A stretch of 64,000 nucleotides of DNA from Flavobacterium succinicans LMG 10402 (lineage in GTDB: Bacteria; Bacteroidota; Bacteroidia; Flavobacteriales; Flavobacteriaceae): contig NZ_JATV01000005.1 of the NCBI RefSeq assembly GCF_000611675.1, forward strand, positions 124,001 through 188,000. Direction: 5' to 3'. Of this stretch, positions 1 to 8,997 are shown in pieces. The translations under genes were made by a program, and so were the position numbers. Position 1 is the stretch's first letter, and each line of letters opens with the position of its first letter. Below the pieces are notes generated by a model, which saw only the letters and a program-made list of their open reading frames with translations, searched no databases and was not told the DNA's origin.

Positions 1-740
1 CGAGTTAGGAACATCTTCATTTGAGAGTGCGTGGTGTTTTGCGCTTCATCTAAAATCACAAAAGCATGATCTAAAGTTCTACCGCGCATGAAGGCTAAGG
101 GTGCAATTTGTATAATCCCTTTGGTGATTAGATCTTCAAGTTTTTCATTGGGGATCATATCTCTAAGCGCGTCATAAAGTGGCTGCATGTAAGGATCTAG
201 TTTCTCTTTCATGTCACCGGGCAAAAAGCCAAGATTTTCTCCTGCTTCAACTGCGGGACGGGTAAGGATAATTTTTTTGACTTGCTTTTCTTTTAAGGCT
301 TTTACTGCCATGGCTACTCCAGTATAGGTTTTTCCAGTTCCTGCTGGACCTACAGCAAACACCATGTCGTTTTTGTTCAAGGTATCTACCAACAATTGTT
401 GGTTGGGTGTCATGGCTTTGATGATTTTGCCACCAACACCATGCACTAGAATTTTATCATAGTCCAATACTTTGCGATTATCCTGAGCATCATTCATAAT
501 CACTCGCTCAATTACATTCAAATCGATAGTATTATATCTGGTAAAATGCAACATGAGGCGCTGGAACTGCTTTTCAAATTCATCCAACACTTCTTTTTCG
601 CCAAAAGCTTTTAAGGTAGAGCCACGAGCCACTATTTTTAACTTGGGATAATATCTCTTAATCATTTCAAGATGAGTATCTTGAGCGCCCCAAAAATCTT
701 TTGGAGCAATATCAACAAGCTCGATGGTTCTTTCGTTCAA
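1..740 (-). CDS. phoH: PhoH family P-loop NTPase, C-terminal end cut off by the window edge
   Basis: Cytoplasmic ATPase of the PhoH/YbeZ family, which in other bacteria is tied to RNA metabolism and often works with YbeY. About 246 codons are visible; roughly the last 70 residues of a typical family member lie beyond position 1. The frame most likely opens at a TTG (738-740) giving LNERTIEL; I find no in-frame ATG just upstream. A Walker A motif GPAGTGKT is encoded near 327-350 and a Walker B ILDEAQ near 39-56, as expected for the family. The gene diverges from the SAM-hydrolase-like gene, with 107 bp between the two starts. The family call is firm; the TTG start is inferred. Confidence 0.9.
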   Translation of the reverse strand, partial: MNERTIELVDIAPKDFWGAQDTHLEMIKRYYPKLKIVARGSTLKAFGEKEVLDEFEKQFQRLMLHFTRYNTIDLNVIERVIMNDAQDNRKVLDYDKILVHGVGGKIIKAMTPNQQLLVDTLNKNDMVFAVGPAGTGKTYTGVAMAVKALKEKQVKKIILTRPAVEAGENLGFLPGDMKEKLDPYMQPLYDALRDMIPNEKLEDLITKGIIQIAPLAFMRGRTLDHAFVILDEAQNTTHSQMKMFLT

Positions 741-780
741 AATGGAGTAGTTTTTAATTAAAAATAATAGCTGAAATTAG

Positions 781-788
781 TAGCTTTG
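781..788 (+). promoter_or_regulatory. Bacteroidota-type -7 box before the SAM-hydrolase-like gene
   Basis: TAGCTTTG matches the Bacteroidota -7 consensus TAnnTTTG and sits 59 bp before the ATG at 848. No clear TTG lies at the -33 distance, so this is a partial match. Confidence 0.45.
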
Positions 789-847
789 CATATCTCAAAT
801 TTAAGCAAAATAGCTTAAAATTACCTGAAATAGTTATAAACAAAATT

Positions 848-1675
848 ATGTCAATAATTACTCTTACTACCGATTACGGCTTAAAGGACTACTTTGTAGG
901 CGCCCTTAAGGGTAAGATAGTATCGACAAATCCTGATCTTACAATTATTGATATTTCGCATGAAATAGATCCTTTCAACACTGTGGAGGCGAGTTACATA
1001 ATAAACGCCGCCTACGCAAACTTTCCAAAAGGAACAGTTCACCTAATTGGGGTTGATATAGAATTAAACAATGAAAATCAGCATATTGCTATGCAATGGA
1101 ATGATCATTTTTTTGTAGCTGCTGATAATGGTATTTTAAGCTTATTGTGTCAAAAAATAGTCCCCCAAAAAATAGTTGCTATAACCATTCATGACCGATT
1201 GCATCACGGCGCCACAGACCTAGATGTTTTTGTTCAAGTCGCTTGTCATTTGGCCAAAGGAGGCTTATTGAATGTAATTGGCAAAGAAATCCAATCCTTG
1301 AAAGAGGTTACTGAAATGCAAGTCACTTTGAATGACAAAGGAGATCGCCTAACCGGTTCAGTTATGTATATCGATCATTTTGGTAACGTGGTTTCCAACA
1401 TCAGCAAAAAACAATTTAATGAAACAGCCAAAGGGCGTAATTTTGAAATTTTATTAAAATCAAAAAGTATCAAGACAATACTCCCATCCTATTCGGCCAT
1501 TGCCGCCTCTGGTAAATATCCTATGAAATATTATGAGGGAGAAAAGTTAGCCCTATTCAACGAAGCTGGGTATTTAGAAATTGCCATTTTCAGAAGCAAC
1601 CCCTCAAAAGTGGGTTCTGCCAATAGCTTATTGGGGCTCAATTATAGAGATCCTATAACTATTCAATTTACCTAA
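848..1675 (+). CDS. SAM hydroxide adenosyltransferase (DUF62) family protein
   Basis: Member of the DUF62 family, which splits S-adenosylmethionine into adenosine and methionine using water or hydroxide and is related to SAM-dependent fluorinases and chlorinases. At 275 residues it has the usual length. The N-terminal signature ITLTTDYG (residues 4-11), a VD core (GVDIE, about 68-72), an ADNG turn and a C-terminal GNVVSNIS segment are visible. The stretch after GVD, normally PGVGT-x-R-like, reads IELNNENQH, so the family's charged active-site region is divergent and catalysis is less certain than fold. It is followed 39 bp later by an ABM-domain gene on the same strand. The ATG start is directly preceded by a promoter-like box at 781. 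Confidence 0.85.
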   Translation: MSIITLTTDYGLKDYFVGALKGKIVSTNPDLTIIDISHEIDPFNTVEASYIINAAYANFPKGTVHLIGVDIELNNENQHIAMQWNDHFFVAADNGILSLLCQKIVPQKIVAITIHDRLHHGATDLDVFVQVACHLAKGGLLNVIGKEIQSLKEVTEMQVTLNDKGDRLTGSVMYIDHFGNVVSNISKKQFNETAKGRNFEILLKSKSIKTILPSYSAIAASGKYPMKYYEGEKLALFNEAGYLEIAIFRSNPSKVGSANSLLGLNYRDPITIQFT

Positions 1676-1714
1676 GTCAGAATAAAATTAATAATCATTC
1701 AAAAGTCATTTTAA

Positions 1715-2011
1715 ATGTTGGTACGAATCGTAAAATTGAGTTTTCTTCCTGAACATATTACTACTTTTTTAGAGAATTTTGAGTCCATAAAACACCAAAT
1801 CAGAAACACACCGGGCAATTGTTTGTTAGAATTGTATCAAGACCAAGCCAATCCGAATATCTTTTTCACCTACAGCTATTGGGAAACCGCATCGGATTTA
1901 GAAAATTATAGACAATCGGCTTTTTTTAATGACGTTTGGACCGACACCAAAAAACTCTTCAATGCCAAACCCGAAGCCTGGAGTGTCCATAAATTAGAAA
2001 GCTTGGTGTAA
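1715..2011 (+). CDS. Antibiotic biosynthesis monooxygenase (ABM) domain protein
   Basis: Small 98-residue protein with the ferredoxin-like ABM fold: an initial strand MLVRIVKLSF, a helix with FLENFESIKHQIR, a central CLLELYQDQANPNIFFTYSYW strand pair, and a DLENYRQSAFF helix. This pattern is typical of YgiN-type quinol monooxygenases and heme-degrading relatives. No signal peptide is visible, so it should be cytoplasmic. It lies 39 bp downstream of the DUF62 gene and 80 bp upstream of gldF, so co-transcription is possible but unproven. The substrate cannot be deduced from sequence. Confidence 0.82.
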   Translation: MLVRIVKLSFLPEHITTFLENFESIKHQIRNTPGNCLLELYQDQANPNIFFTYSYWETASDLENYRQSAFFNDVWTDTKKLFNAKPEAWSVHKLESLV

Positions 2012-2091
2012 AACTAGTACAATTCATAAAGACTCTAGGCTTTCAACATAAACAAATATCGCATCATATAAATTGAAACTGAATTATAAAA

Positions 2092-2817
2092 ATGAAATCA
2101 ATCATACTAAGAGAAATAAAATCCTTTTTTGGTTCCCCTGTGGGCTATTTGGTTATTGCTTTATTCCTGCTGCTTAACGGATTATTCCTTTGGGTATTTG
2201 AAGGCGACTACAATATCCTGAATTCTGGCTTTGCCGACATGACCCCTTTCTTCACATTAGCGCCTTGGATTTTACTTTTTTTAATTCCGGCCGTAACCAT
2301 GCGCAGTTTTTCGGACGAGAAAAAACAAGGTACTTTAGAATTATTATTAACCAAACCACTAAGCATTTGGGAAATAGCCTGTGGAAAATTCTTTGGGTCG
2401 CTACTGCTAATTGTAATAGCAATTGTACCTACTTTTCTCTACGTGTATATCATTTCCACTTTAGGTTTTCCGGAAGGAAACATTGATATGGGGAGCACAA
2501 TTGGATCGTATGTTGGCTTGCTATTCTTAGCGGCTGGTTACACAGCTATTGGTGTATTTACCTCCACACTTTCTGAAAACCAAATTGTTGCTTTTATTAT
2601 TGCAGTCCTTTTATGTTTCGTATTTTATTTTGGTTTTGAAGGATTAGCTTCGGCTCTTGGAAATTGGAGTTCGTGGATCACAGTAGTTGGCATGCAAAAC
2701 CATTATAAAAGTATGAGTCGTGGTGTGTTGGACACTAGAGATATTCTGTATTTTGTAAACATCACTATTGTATTCCTAACGTGTACCGTTTTTAATTTAA
2801 AATCTTTTAAAGCGTAA
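2092..2817 (+). CDS. gldF: Gliding motility ABC transporter permease GldF
   Basis: Integral membrane subunit of the GldA-GldF-GldG ABC transporter, needed in Flavobacterium johnsoniae for gliding and surface adhesion. The 241-residue protein begins MKSIILREIKSFFGSP, contains about six hydrophobic segments (near residues 16-35, 55-70, 98-122, 138-158, 165-185 and 219-235), and carries the ABC-2 permease loop FSDEKKQGTLELLLT after the second segment. The stop codon overlaps the gldG start by one base (TAATG), so the two are translationally coupled. The ATPase GldA is not in this window and is expected elsewhere. Confidence 0.95.
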   Translation: MKSIILREIKSFFGSPVGYLVIALFLLLNGLFLWVFEGDYNILNSGFADMTPFFTLAPWILLFLIPAVTMRSFSDEKKQGTLELLLTKPLSIWEIACGKFFGSLLLIVIAIVPTFLYVYIISTLGFPEGNIDMGSTIGSYVGLLFLAAGYTAIGVFTSTLSENQIVAFIIAVLLCFVFYFGFEGLASALGNWSSWITVVGMQNHYKSMSRGVLDTRDILYFVNITIVFLTCTVFNLKSFKA

Positions 2818-4502
2818 TGAAAACTATTAAAAAAAGCCATTTGACTCGCTTACTCTATACTTTTGCTGTTTTATTTGTACTACAATTCCTTGGTTCGCTT
2901 GTATTTTATCGTTTGGATTTAACCAAAGACAAACGCTACACCTTATCACCGACTTCATTAAATATTTTGAAAGAAGTGAAAGACCCAGTGTCGATCAAGG
3001 TCTATATGGAAGGTGATTTACCTGCTGAATTCAAGCGATTACAACAAGAAACCAAACAAATTCTAGAAGAATTTCAAGCCTACAATAGTAGTATTGTCTT
3101 TGAATTTGTAGATCCTCTAGCTCATCCAGACGAAAGTACTGACCTCATCAAAGACTTGTACAAAAGAGGACTTACTCCAATAAACATAACTGTTGATGAT
3201 AAAGGAAAACAATCCCAAGCCATGGTATTTCCGTGGGCTATTGCTACTTATGACGGCAAAGAAGTAGCTATCCCGTTGCTAAAAAATCAAATGGGTGCTT
3301 CTACTACACAAAAAGTCATTGGTTCAGTACAGCACCTAGAATATTCTTTTTCTGAAGCTTTTAATAAAATCACGAAAGCCAAACAGAAAAAAGTAGCCAT
3401 CATTAAAGGTAATGGAGAACTCAAAGAAGCTTTTATTGCTAAATTTTTATTACAAGTAAGAGATCGCTATTTTATTGCTCCTTTCACTTTAGATTCTGTT
3501 GCCAAAAACCCAGAAGGTAGTTTACAGTCTCTCCATGAATTTGATTTGGCCGTCATTGCAAAACCTACCGAAGCGTTTACTGAAAATGAAAAACAAGTCC
3601 TCGATCAGTACTTGATGCAAGGTGGAAAAACCATTTGGTTAGTAGATCAAGTGGTAGCCGAATTGGATAGTTTATACAATCCCTCTGGAGCAAGTTTGGC
3701 ATTCCCAAGAGATTTAAATCTAAATGATATGTTCTTCAAATACGGCTTCCGCATCAACCCGGACCTAGTGAAGGACGAACAAGGTAGCCCCATACAATTG
3801 GCCTCGGGAGAACCTGGAAGCGCCACACGTTTTCAACAATTCAATTGGAAATTTGCACCATTGGTATCTCCAACCAGCCAACATCCCATTGTAAAAAACT
3901 TAGGAGGTATTAAATTGGATTTTGCCAATTCAATTGACACACTCAAAAACGGCATTAAGAAAACTGTTTTATTACAATCGTCTCCGTATTCCAAACGTAT
4001 CGGAACACCAACAGCTATTAATTTATCGATGGTTTCAGAAACTACAAGCCCTGCTGATTATCCTAATACAGGAGGCATTCCTTTGGCAGTTTTACTTGAA
4101 GGAACGTTTCATTCCGTATTCGAAAATAGAATTAAAGGCTTTGAACAATCTAATTTCAAAAACCAAAGTGTACCCACTAAAATGATCATCGTTTCGGATG
4201 GTGACATCGTTCGCAATCAATTGGATAAAAACGACATGCCAGTCGAGCTAGGTTACGATCAGCGTAGTGGAAATTTATACGACAACAAAGATTTTTTAAT
4301 GAATAGCGTCAACTATCTCTTAGACGACAATGGACTTATTAACATTCGTAGTAAAGATTTAGACCTTCCAATACTAGACAAAGAAAAAGTATATTCCCAT
4401 TATACATCGATTCAAATCCAAACTATTGGGCTTCCAATTTTAATTTTAGGCGTTTTTGGATTACTATTTGTGTATCTTCGCAAACGAAAATACGCCCGAT
4501 AA
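2817..4502 (+). CDS. gldG: Gliding motility-associated ABC transporter substrate-binding protein GldG
   Basis: Partner of GldF. The 561-residue protein has one N-terminal membrane segment (about residues 14-31), a large extracytoplasmic region beginning FYRLDLTKDKRYTLSP, and a C-terminal membrane segment (about 537-554) followed by the basic tail YLRKRKYAR. This architecture, with an ABC_transp_aux-type soluble domain, is characteristic of GldG. It is co-transcribed with gldF, sharing one base. Transcription may run toward dnaN, which starts 103 bp further on but has its own -7-like box. Confidence 0.95.
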   Translation: MKTIKKSHLTRLLYTFAVLFVLQFLGSLVFYRLDLTKDKRYTLSPTSLNILKEVKDPVSIKVYMEGDLPAEFKRLQQETKQILEEFQAYNSSIVFEFVDPLAHPDESTDLIKDLYKRGLTPINITVDDKGKQSQAMVFPWAIATYDGKEVAIPLLKNQMGASTTQKVIGSVQHLEYSFSEAFNKITKAKQKKVAIIKGNGELKEAFIAKFLLQVRDRYFIAPFTLDSVAKNPEGSLQSLHEFDLAVIAKPTEAFTENEKQVLDQYLMQGGKTIWLVDQVVAELDSLYNPSGASLAFPRDLNLNDMFFKYGFRINPDLVKDEQGSPIQLASGEPGSATRFQQFNWKFAPLVSPTSQHPIVKNLGGIKLDFANSIDTLKNGIKKTVLLQSSPYSKRIGTPTAINLSMVSETTSPADYPNTGGIPLAVLLEGTFHSVFENRIKGFEQSNFKNQSVPTKMIIVSDGDIVRNQLDKNDMPVELGYDQRSGNLYDNKDFLMNSVNYLLDDNGLINIRSKDLDLPILDKEKVYSHYTSIQIQTIGLPILILGVFGLLFVYLRKRKYAR

Positions 4503-4541
4503 GTGTTAATAAAAAAATGTAAATGTAAAACTACTTTACAA

Positions 4542-4549
4542 TATATTTG
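4542..4549 (+). promoter_or_regulatory. -7 box before dnaN
   Basis: TATATTTG fits the TAnnTTTG consensus, 56 bp before the dnaN ATG, which suggests dnaN can be transcribed independently of gldFG. No TTG is seen at the -33 spacing. Confidence 0.5.
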
Positions 4550-4605
4550 TAATCAGGTATTCTAGCCTGTTGAAATTTAGAATCCAATAAAATAAAACAA
4601 TACCC

Positions 4606-5724
4606 ATGAAATTTATAGTATCGAGTTCGTACTTATTAAAACAATTACAAGTATTAGGCAGTGTGATTAACAGCAGCAATACTTTGCCTATTTTAGATAA
4701 TTTTTTATTTGAATTAGACAACACACAATTGACTGTATCTGCTTCGGATTTAGAAACCACCATGTCAGCATCGTTAGCCATCGATTCTACTAGCGTAGGT
4801 AGCGTAGCCGTACCAGCCAAATTACTTTTAGAAATTTTAAAAACGTTCCCTGAGCAACCCTTAACTTTTACGGTTGAAGAAAACAGTACTATAGAAATAA
4901 GTTCCAACTCTGGAAAATATGCACTGGCTTATGCTGCGGGAGATGAATTCCCAAAAGCTGTACATTTAGACGAACCTTCTGTAACCTTGGTACCTGCCGA
5001 TGTATTGGCTACGGCTATCAGCAAAACGATATTTGCAGCAGGAAACGATGATTTACGACCAGTAATGTCTGGGGTGTTTTTTCAATTTTCTCCAGAAGGA
5101 TTAATTTTTGTTGCAACCGATGCTCATAAATTAGTAAAATATGCACGTACCGACGTGACCGCTTCAGAAGTGGCTGATTTCATTATGCCAAAAAAACCAT
5201 TGACTATTTTAAAAAACATCTTATCCACATCAGATGCCGAAGTTAAAATAGAATACAACAACAGCAATGCTACTTTTTCGTTCGATAATTATAACTTAAT
5301 GTGTCGTTTAATCGACGGAAAATATCCAAATTACGAAGCGGTTATTCCAAAAGAAAACCCAAATAAATTAGTAATTGATCGCAGTTTGTTTTTAAGCTCT
5401 GTGCGTCGTGTGGCAATTTTTTCTAACAAAACCACCCACCAAATCCGTTTGAAAATTGCGGGTGCCGAATTGAATGTATCTGCTGAAGATATTGACTATT
5501 CTAACAAAGCCGAAGAGCGTTTGACTTGCGATTACCAAGGAGACGACATGCAAATTGGCTACAACTCACGTTTCTTAACCGAAATGTTGACCAACTTACA
5601 ATCCGATATGATTATGCTTGAAATGTCATTACCTAACCGCGCCGGAATTTTAACTCCTGTAGACGGTTTAGAAGAAGGCGAAACAGTGACCATGCTAGTA
5701 ATGCCGGTAATGTTGAATAGCTAA
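4606..5724 (+). CDS. dnaN: DNA polymerase III beta subunit (sliding clamp)
   Basis: Forms the ring-shaped dimeric clamp that tethers DNA polymerase III and other DNA enzymes to DNA. The 372-residue length is standard. It starts MKFIVSSSYLLKQLQVLGSV and shows the three-domain repeat pattern: NTLPILDNFLFEL in domain 1, LRPVMSGVFFQF and FVATDAHKLVKY in domain 2, and the C-terminal LVMPVMLNS, the usual end of the protein-binding pocket. It lies downstream of gldG and ends in a strong terminator at 5767, with no dnaA or recF beside it. Confidence 0.97.
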   Translation: MKFIVSSSYLLKQLQVLGSVINSSNTLPILDNFLFELDNTQLTVSASDLETTMSASLAIDSTSVGSVAVPAKLLLEILKTFPEQPLTFTVEENSTIEISSNSGKYALAYAAGDEFPKAVHLDEPSVTLVPADVLATAISKTIFAAGNDDLRPVMSGVFFQFSPEGLIFVATDAHKLVKYARTDVTASEVADFIMPKKPLTILKNILSTSDAEVKIEYNNSNATFSFDNYNLMCRLIDGKYPNYEAVIPKENPNKLVIDRSLFLSSVRRVAIFSNKTTHQIRLKIAGAELNVSAEDIDYSNKAEERLTCDYQGDDMQIGYNSRFLTEMLTNLQSDMIMLEMSLPNRAGILTPVDGLEEGETVTMLVMPVMLNS

Positions 5725-5766
5725 TTAAACGCCTTTTACAACTAACCAAAACCAATTATTGTTATC

Positions 5767-5807
5767 AAATCCGTAATTCCTAACCAGTTTTACGGATTTT
5801 TTTTTTT
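5767..5807 (+). terminator. Rho-independent terminator after dnaN
   Basis: AATCCGTAA pairs with TTACGGATT across a 13-base loop, followed by an unbroken run of T. It starts 43 bp after the dnaN stop. Confidence 0.85.
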
Positions 5808-5855
5808 GAATCAAAAAAGAAGATTGCATTTCATGCCTGCTTTGCCATAAATAAT

Positions 5856-5880
5856 CCAACGGATTGAAATCTGTTGCTAA
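5856..5880 (-). repeat. Partial copy of intergenic repeat family 2
   Basis: Read on the minus strand this is TTAGCAACAGATTTCAATCC followed by GTTGG, matching the second half (GTAGCA plus the GGATTTTAATCC palindrome) of the full copies at 5941, 50456 and 50531. The GTTCC/GGAAC half is missing. Confidence 0.6.
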
Positions 5881-5940
5881 AAAAATTCAAACACAAAGAT
5901 TCACAAAGTAGACAGGAAGCGCTCTAACAATTAAAATAAT

Positions 5941-5992
5941 TCAACGGATTAAAATCCGATGCTACAAAATGAAACGTTCCTCCGGAACTTTT
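5941..5992 (-). repeat. Intergenic repeat family 2, full copy
   Basis: On the minus strand it reads AAAAGTTCCGGAGGAACG, a spacer, TTTGTAGCATC, then GGATTTTAATCCGTTGA. Two hairpins are possible: GTTCC/GGAAC and CGGATT/AATCCG. It ends 2 bp before the stop codon of the MutS-like gene. Copies in the other orientation occur at 50456 and 50531. Confidence 0.8.
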
Positions 5993-5993
5993 A

Positions 5994-7766
5994 TTAGATG
6001 ATGTCCATTTTTTTCATTAAAAAGGTCGCGCTTTTATTTTGACAAATACCATCACGCAATTGATAATCAAAATACAATTCATCATTCTTTATTTCGACCT
6101 CAAAACATTTGTTAGCCAAAATCTGTGGAAACTCATTGGTGGTCAAGCAAACTTCAATATCATGCGTGGCAATAGCTCCAATCGCTTTCTTACCAATTAC
6201 TTTTTTTACCACCTCTATTGTTCCGTTGCGCTTATCGTCAGAATTGGTACCACGTAAAATTTCATCTAGTAAAACAAAAGCAGGACTTTCTTCTAATCCA
6301 TTCATGATTTGTTTGAGACGTTTGATTTCTGCAAAAAAATAAGACTCACTATCCGATAACGAATCCGATAATCGCATAGAAACTAAGATAGGCAAAGGAT
6401 GTATACATGCTTTTGTAGCACAAACCGGCGCACCCATTCCAGCCAAAACCATATTGACGCCTAAGCTTCGTAAAAAGGTGCTTTTGCCTGACATGTTAGA
6501 ACCTGTTAAAATTAAAAACGATTGGGGACGAAAAGTAACCGTATTCCCTACTCTAGTTTGTGGATTCAATAACGGATGGCTCAAGTTTTCAAAAGCAATT
6601 TCATATGTAGCATTCAATTCTGGAAAAGCAAAATCAGGATTATTGAACGAAAAATTAGCTAAACTATGCAACATTTCAAAATCACCAATCACTTGCAAAC
6701 TTTGCTCTAAATGAGCAGCATGTTGCTTTTTCCAGTTAACAATTCCATGTAAAACATGAATATTATACAAGAAAAAACCGTTGAATAAAATAGCCGTCAA
6801 AAAATTACTCGTGCTGTCCATTTTACCAAACAAATCAGATAATTGCTTAAGTTGTTGGCTAACTTGCTGCTTATCGTGTACTAATTGCTTTTGTAATTCT
6901 ATGGTCTTAGTACTAGTAAACGTCTCGTTTTCTATCTTTTCGATTAGTAAACTATAATTGTACACAATTGTATTAATTTCAGAAGAATGCGCTGTTTCAG
7001 CTAAAATACGTTTTAAAAACAGACCAGAAATTGCCAAGTTAAGCATGAACATAAGACCAAATAGCTTAGCTAAGACCAAACTCGAAGTAACGCCATATCC
7101 AATAGCCAATCCGGCAAGAACCACGGGAGCAACATAACCAACCACTAAGGCAACTTTACCAACTGCTTCACTATTAAAAATGCTCCAGCGTAATAACTTT
7201 TGATACTGTGCCTTACTATCTCCGCCTACTTTGGCTATCGCCAAAAAGGACTGACGCCAATCGATTTTGTCGCGTAACTCTTTAACTGCTTCTTGAGTCT
7301 CAGCTATGGCAGTAGCGGTATTTATTTTTAACAAATGTGATGCTAAAGTATTTTTACCCATAAAAGTGCCCGTTCTATTCAAGCTTTGAAACAACGATTG
7401 CTCTCCAAAAACATCCAGATCGTACGCGTACGGATGATGAAAATCATTGTATTCAATACCGTTTTCAAAAGGAATGCTTTTTCGTTCTAAAAAATTAATT
7501 TCATCCGAATTGATAGCGACTAAAGCTTCGGTGATTTTCTTTTGATACGCTATTCGAGTGTGCCAACGCATCAGTACAAAAAAAGCTACAACCGACAAAA
7601 CTCCTAAAACAACTAAACCAAAACTATCACTTTTTTGATAACCATAAATAGCCACGATCACTCCAAAAACAGCTACTAAGCGCCCCAAACTGATCCGATT
7701 GTATTGCAATTGTAGTTGCTTTACTTGCGCTTCAAAATGTGCTTTATTTTGTATGTAGATTTCCAT
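5994..7766 (-). CDS. Membrane-anchored MutS-family ATPase
   Basis: A 590-residue member of the MutS ATPase superfamily but not canonical MutS: the N-terminal mismatch-recognition domain is absent. Instead there are two hydrophobic segments near residues 28-42 and 49-66 and two more near 205-225 and 233-251, so it should be an inner-membrane protein. The C-terminal ATPase is intact, with Walker A GSNMSGKST (422-430), an SYFFAEIKRLK segment (475-485), Walker B FVLLDE (497-502) and the GTNSDD and ATHD motifs. The middle contains a coiled-coil-like region (275-310). Genes of this type are common in Bacteroidota and usually annotated only as DNA mismatch repair protein. A mismatch-repair role is unproven. 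Confidence 0.85.
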   Translation of the reverse strand: MEIYIQNKAHFEAQVKQLQLQYNRISLGRLVAVFGVIVAIYGYQKSDSFGLVVLGVLSVVAFFVLMRWHTRIAYQKKITEALVAINSDEINFLERKSIPFENGIEYNDFHHPYAYDLDVFGEQSLFQSLNRTGTFMGKNTLASHLLKINTATAIAETQEAVKELRDKIDWRQSFLAIAKVGGDSKAQYQKLLRWSIFNSEAVGKVALVVGYVAPVVLAGLAIGYGVTSSLVLAKLFGLMFMLNLAISGLFLKRILAETAHSSEINTIVYNYSLLIEKIENETFTSTKTIELQKQLVHDKQQVSQQLKQLSDLFGKMDSTSNFLTAILFNGFFLYNIHVLHGIVNWKKQHAAHLEQSLQVIGDFEMLHSLANFSFNNPDFAFPELNATYEIAFENLSHPLLNPQTRVGNTVTFRPQSFLILTGSNMSGKSTFLRSLGVNMVLAGMGAPVCATKACIHPLPILVSMRLSDSLSDSESYFFAEIKRLKQIMNGLEESPAFVLLDEILRGTNSDDKRNGTIEVVKKVIGKKAIGAIATHDIEVCLTTNEFPQILANKCFEVEIKNDELYFDYQLRDGICQNKSATFLMKKMDII

Positions 7767-8156
7767 TTTTTTCTGTTAGATGAAAAGCAAATATAAGCGA
7801 TTCACCCACATCAAACGAAAGAAAAAGGAAAAAGACGAATTGCTCTGAGGACAGCATCTACAAATAACTTCGAATGAGTATGTTTTGAAAACTGAGCAAT
7901 TACAAAAAAGTAATGAGAATACTTGTAATTGTAACGATCATTCTTGGGTACAATGCACTATCAATTTCTTTAGCCAATATCATTTAAAAATCTAAGTTCA
8001 CCATTGCATTGAATAGTAAAACTGACTATTTCGTGTTAGTTTGTAGTTGTTTAAATCAGTATAAAACAATGCATACACAATTAATTTTCCATTAAAAAAG
8101 TACTAAGGTTTAAACCAACCCCCAGTACTTTCTTTACTTGTAACAATGTTAACACT
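7767..8156. other. 390-bp gene-free stretch
   Basis: Between the start of the MutS-like gene and the end of the DUF1349 gene, both on the minus strand. Apart from a terminator hairpin at 8094-8131 I see no gene, RNA or repeat here. Confidence 0.6.
8094..8131 (-). terminator. Terminator of the DUF1349 gene
   Basis: AAAGTACT pairs with AGTACTTT on the minus strand and is followed by a T run (the A run at 8094-8099 on the plus strand). It lies 26 bp beyond the DUF1349 stop codon. Confidence 0.65.
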
Positions 8157-8807
8157 CTAATTTGTATTATTTTTTAACCACTGCAATCTTCTTTTATCCG
8201 CAACATGCTTGACTTGAAAACCTTCGAAACTCGCAGTAAATCCTACTCCATCTGGCGATGCACCCATTAATCCTACTTGTACTGGCACATTATCTTGCAG
8301 CCATGCTACTCTCATCAAGACATACTCTTTATCATCAAAAGAATAAAATACTTCAACCGCATCTAAACTTCTAACTGCTTTGATCCACAAATAAGGCACT
8401 TCTTTCTCTAAGGTAATAACATTCCAATCTGAAGTTTTATGAGTGACAACAGTACTAAGATTATATTTTCCGTTAACAAATTCTATCCCTGTTTTAATGT
8501 AATTTTCGTGATCAATGCGCAACATTAAACCAGATTGATCAAAACGACTTTTATATTTTGCAGATATTTTTACTTTTGCTTCAAATTCTCCTCCGTAAGT
8601 AGCATAATAAAAAGGTGCATCATCGATTGTAAAGCCATAATGCGTAATTCTCCAATAATCACTTAATGGGGTAACATTCATTTGTAAACTGTTGTTTTTG
8701 ATACTCCATTCTTTGGGTTCATTAAACCATTGCATTTTCTCTAATGTTTGTGCTTTTGAAAAAAAACAAACCATTACTAACAATGTTGTTGCTAAGGTAT
8801 TTCTCAT
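8157..8807 (-). CDS. Secreted DUF1349 family protein
   Basis: A 216-residue protein starting at an ATG at 8807 (MRNTLATTLLVMVCFF), which gives a clean signal peptide cleaved near SKAQ; the longer frame upstream adds 17 residues that would hide it. The mature part matches DUF1349, a concanavalin A-like beta-sandwich found in secreted or surface proteins: EPKEWSIKNNSLQMNV, a FEAKVKISAKY strand, QSGLMLRIDHENYIKTGIE and a VQVGLMGASPDG turn. The relatives are thought to bind carbohydrate, but the ligand here is unknown. It diverges from a LuxR-type regulator across a 190-bp gap, so that regulator could control it. Confidence 0.83.
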   Translation of the reverse strand: MRNTLATTLLVMVCFFSKAQTLEKMQWFNEPKEWSIKNNSLQMNVTPLSDYWRITHYGFTIDDAPFYYATYGGEFEAKVKISAKYKSRFDQSGLMLRIDHENYIKTGIEFVNGKYNLSTVVTHKTSDWNVITLEKEVPYLWIKAVRSLDAVEVFYSFDDKEYVLMRVAWLQDNVPVQVGLMGASPDGVGFTASFEGFQVKHVADKRRLQWLKNNTN

Positions 8808-8997
8808 TTTATTCTTATTTAAATTGTTTACGCGATACAACTGAAGTGTTAAAAACATTTAAAATAAAGTGGGTTATAAAAATTCAACCTAGAACTTTTA
8901 CTACTTTTAAATGTATTCATGTCATTAACATAGAATACAAAAATAACATTACCAATCGAGGTGTTCAATACTGATAAATAACCATATTTAGATTCAA

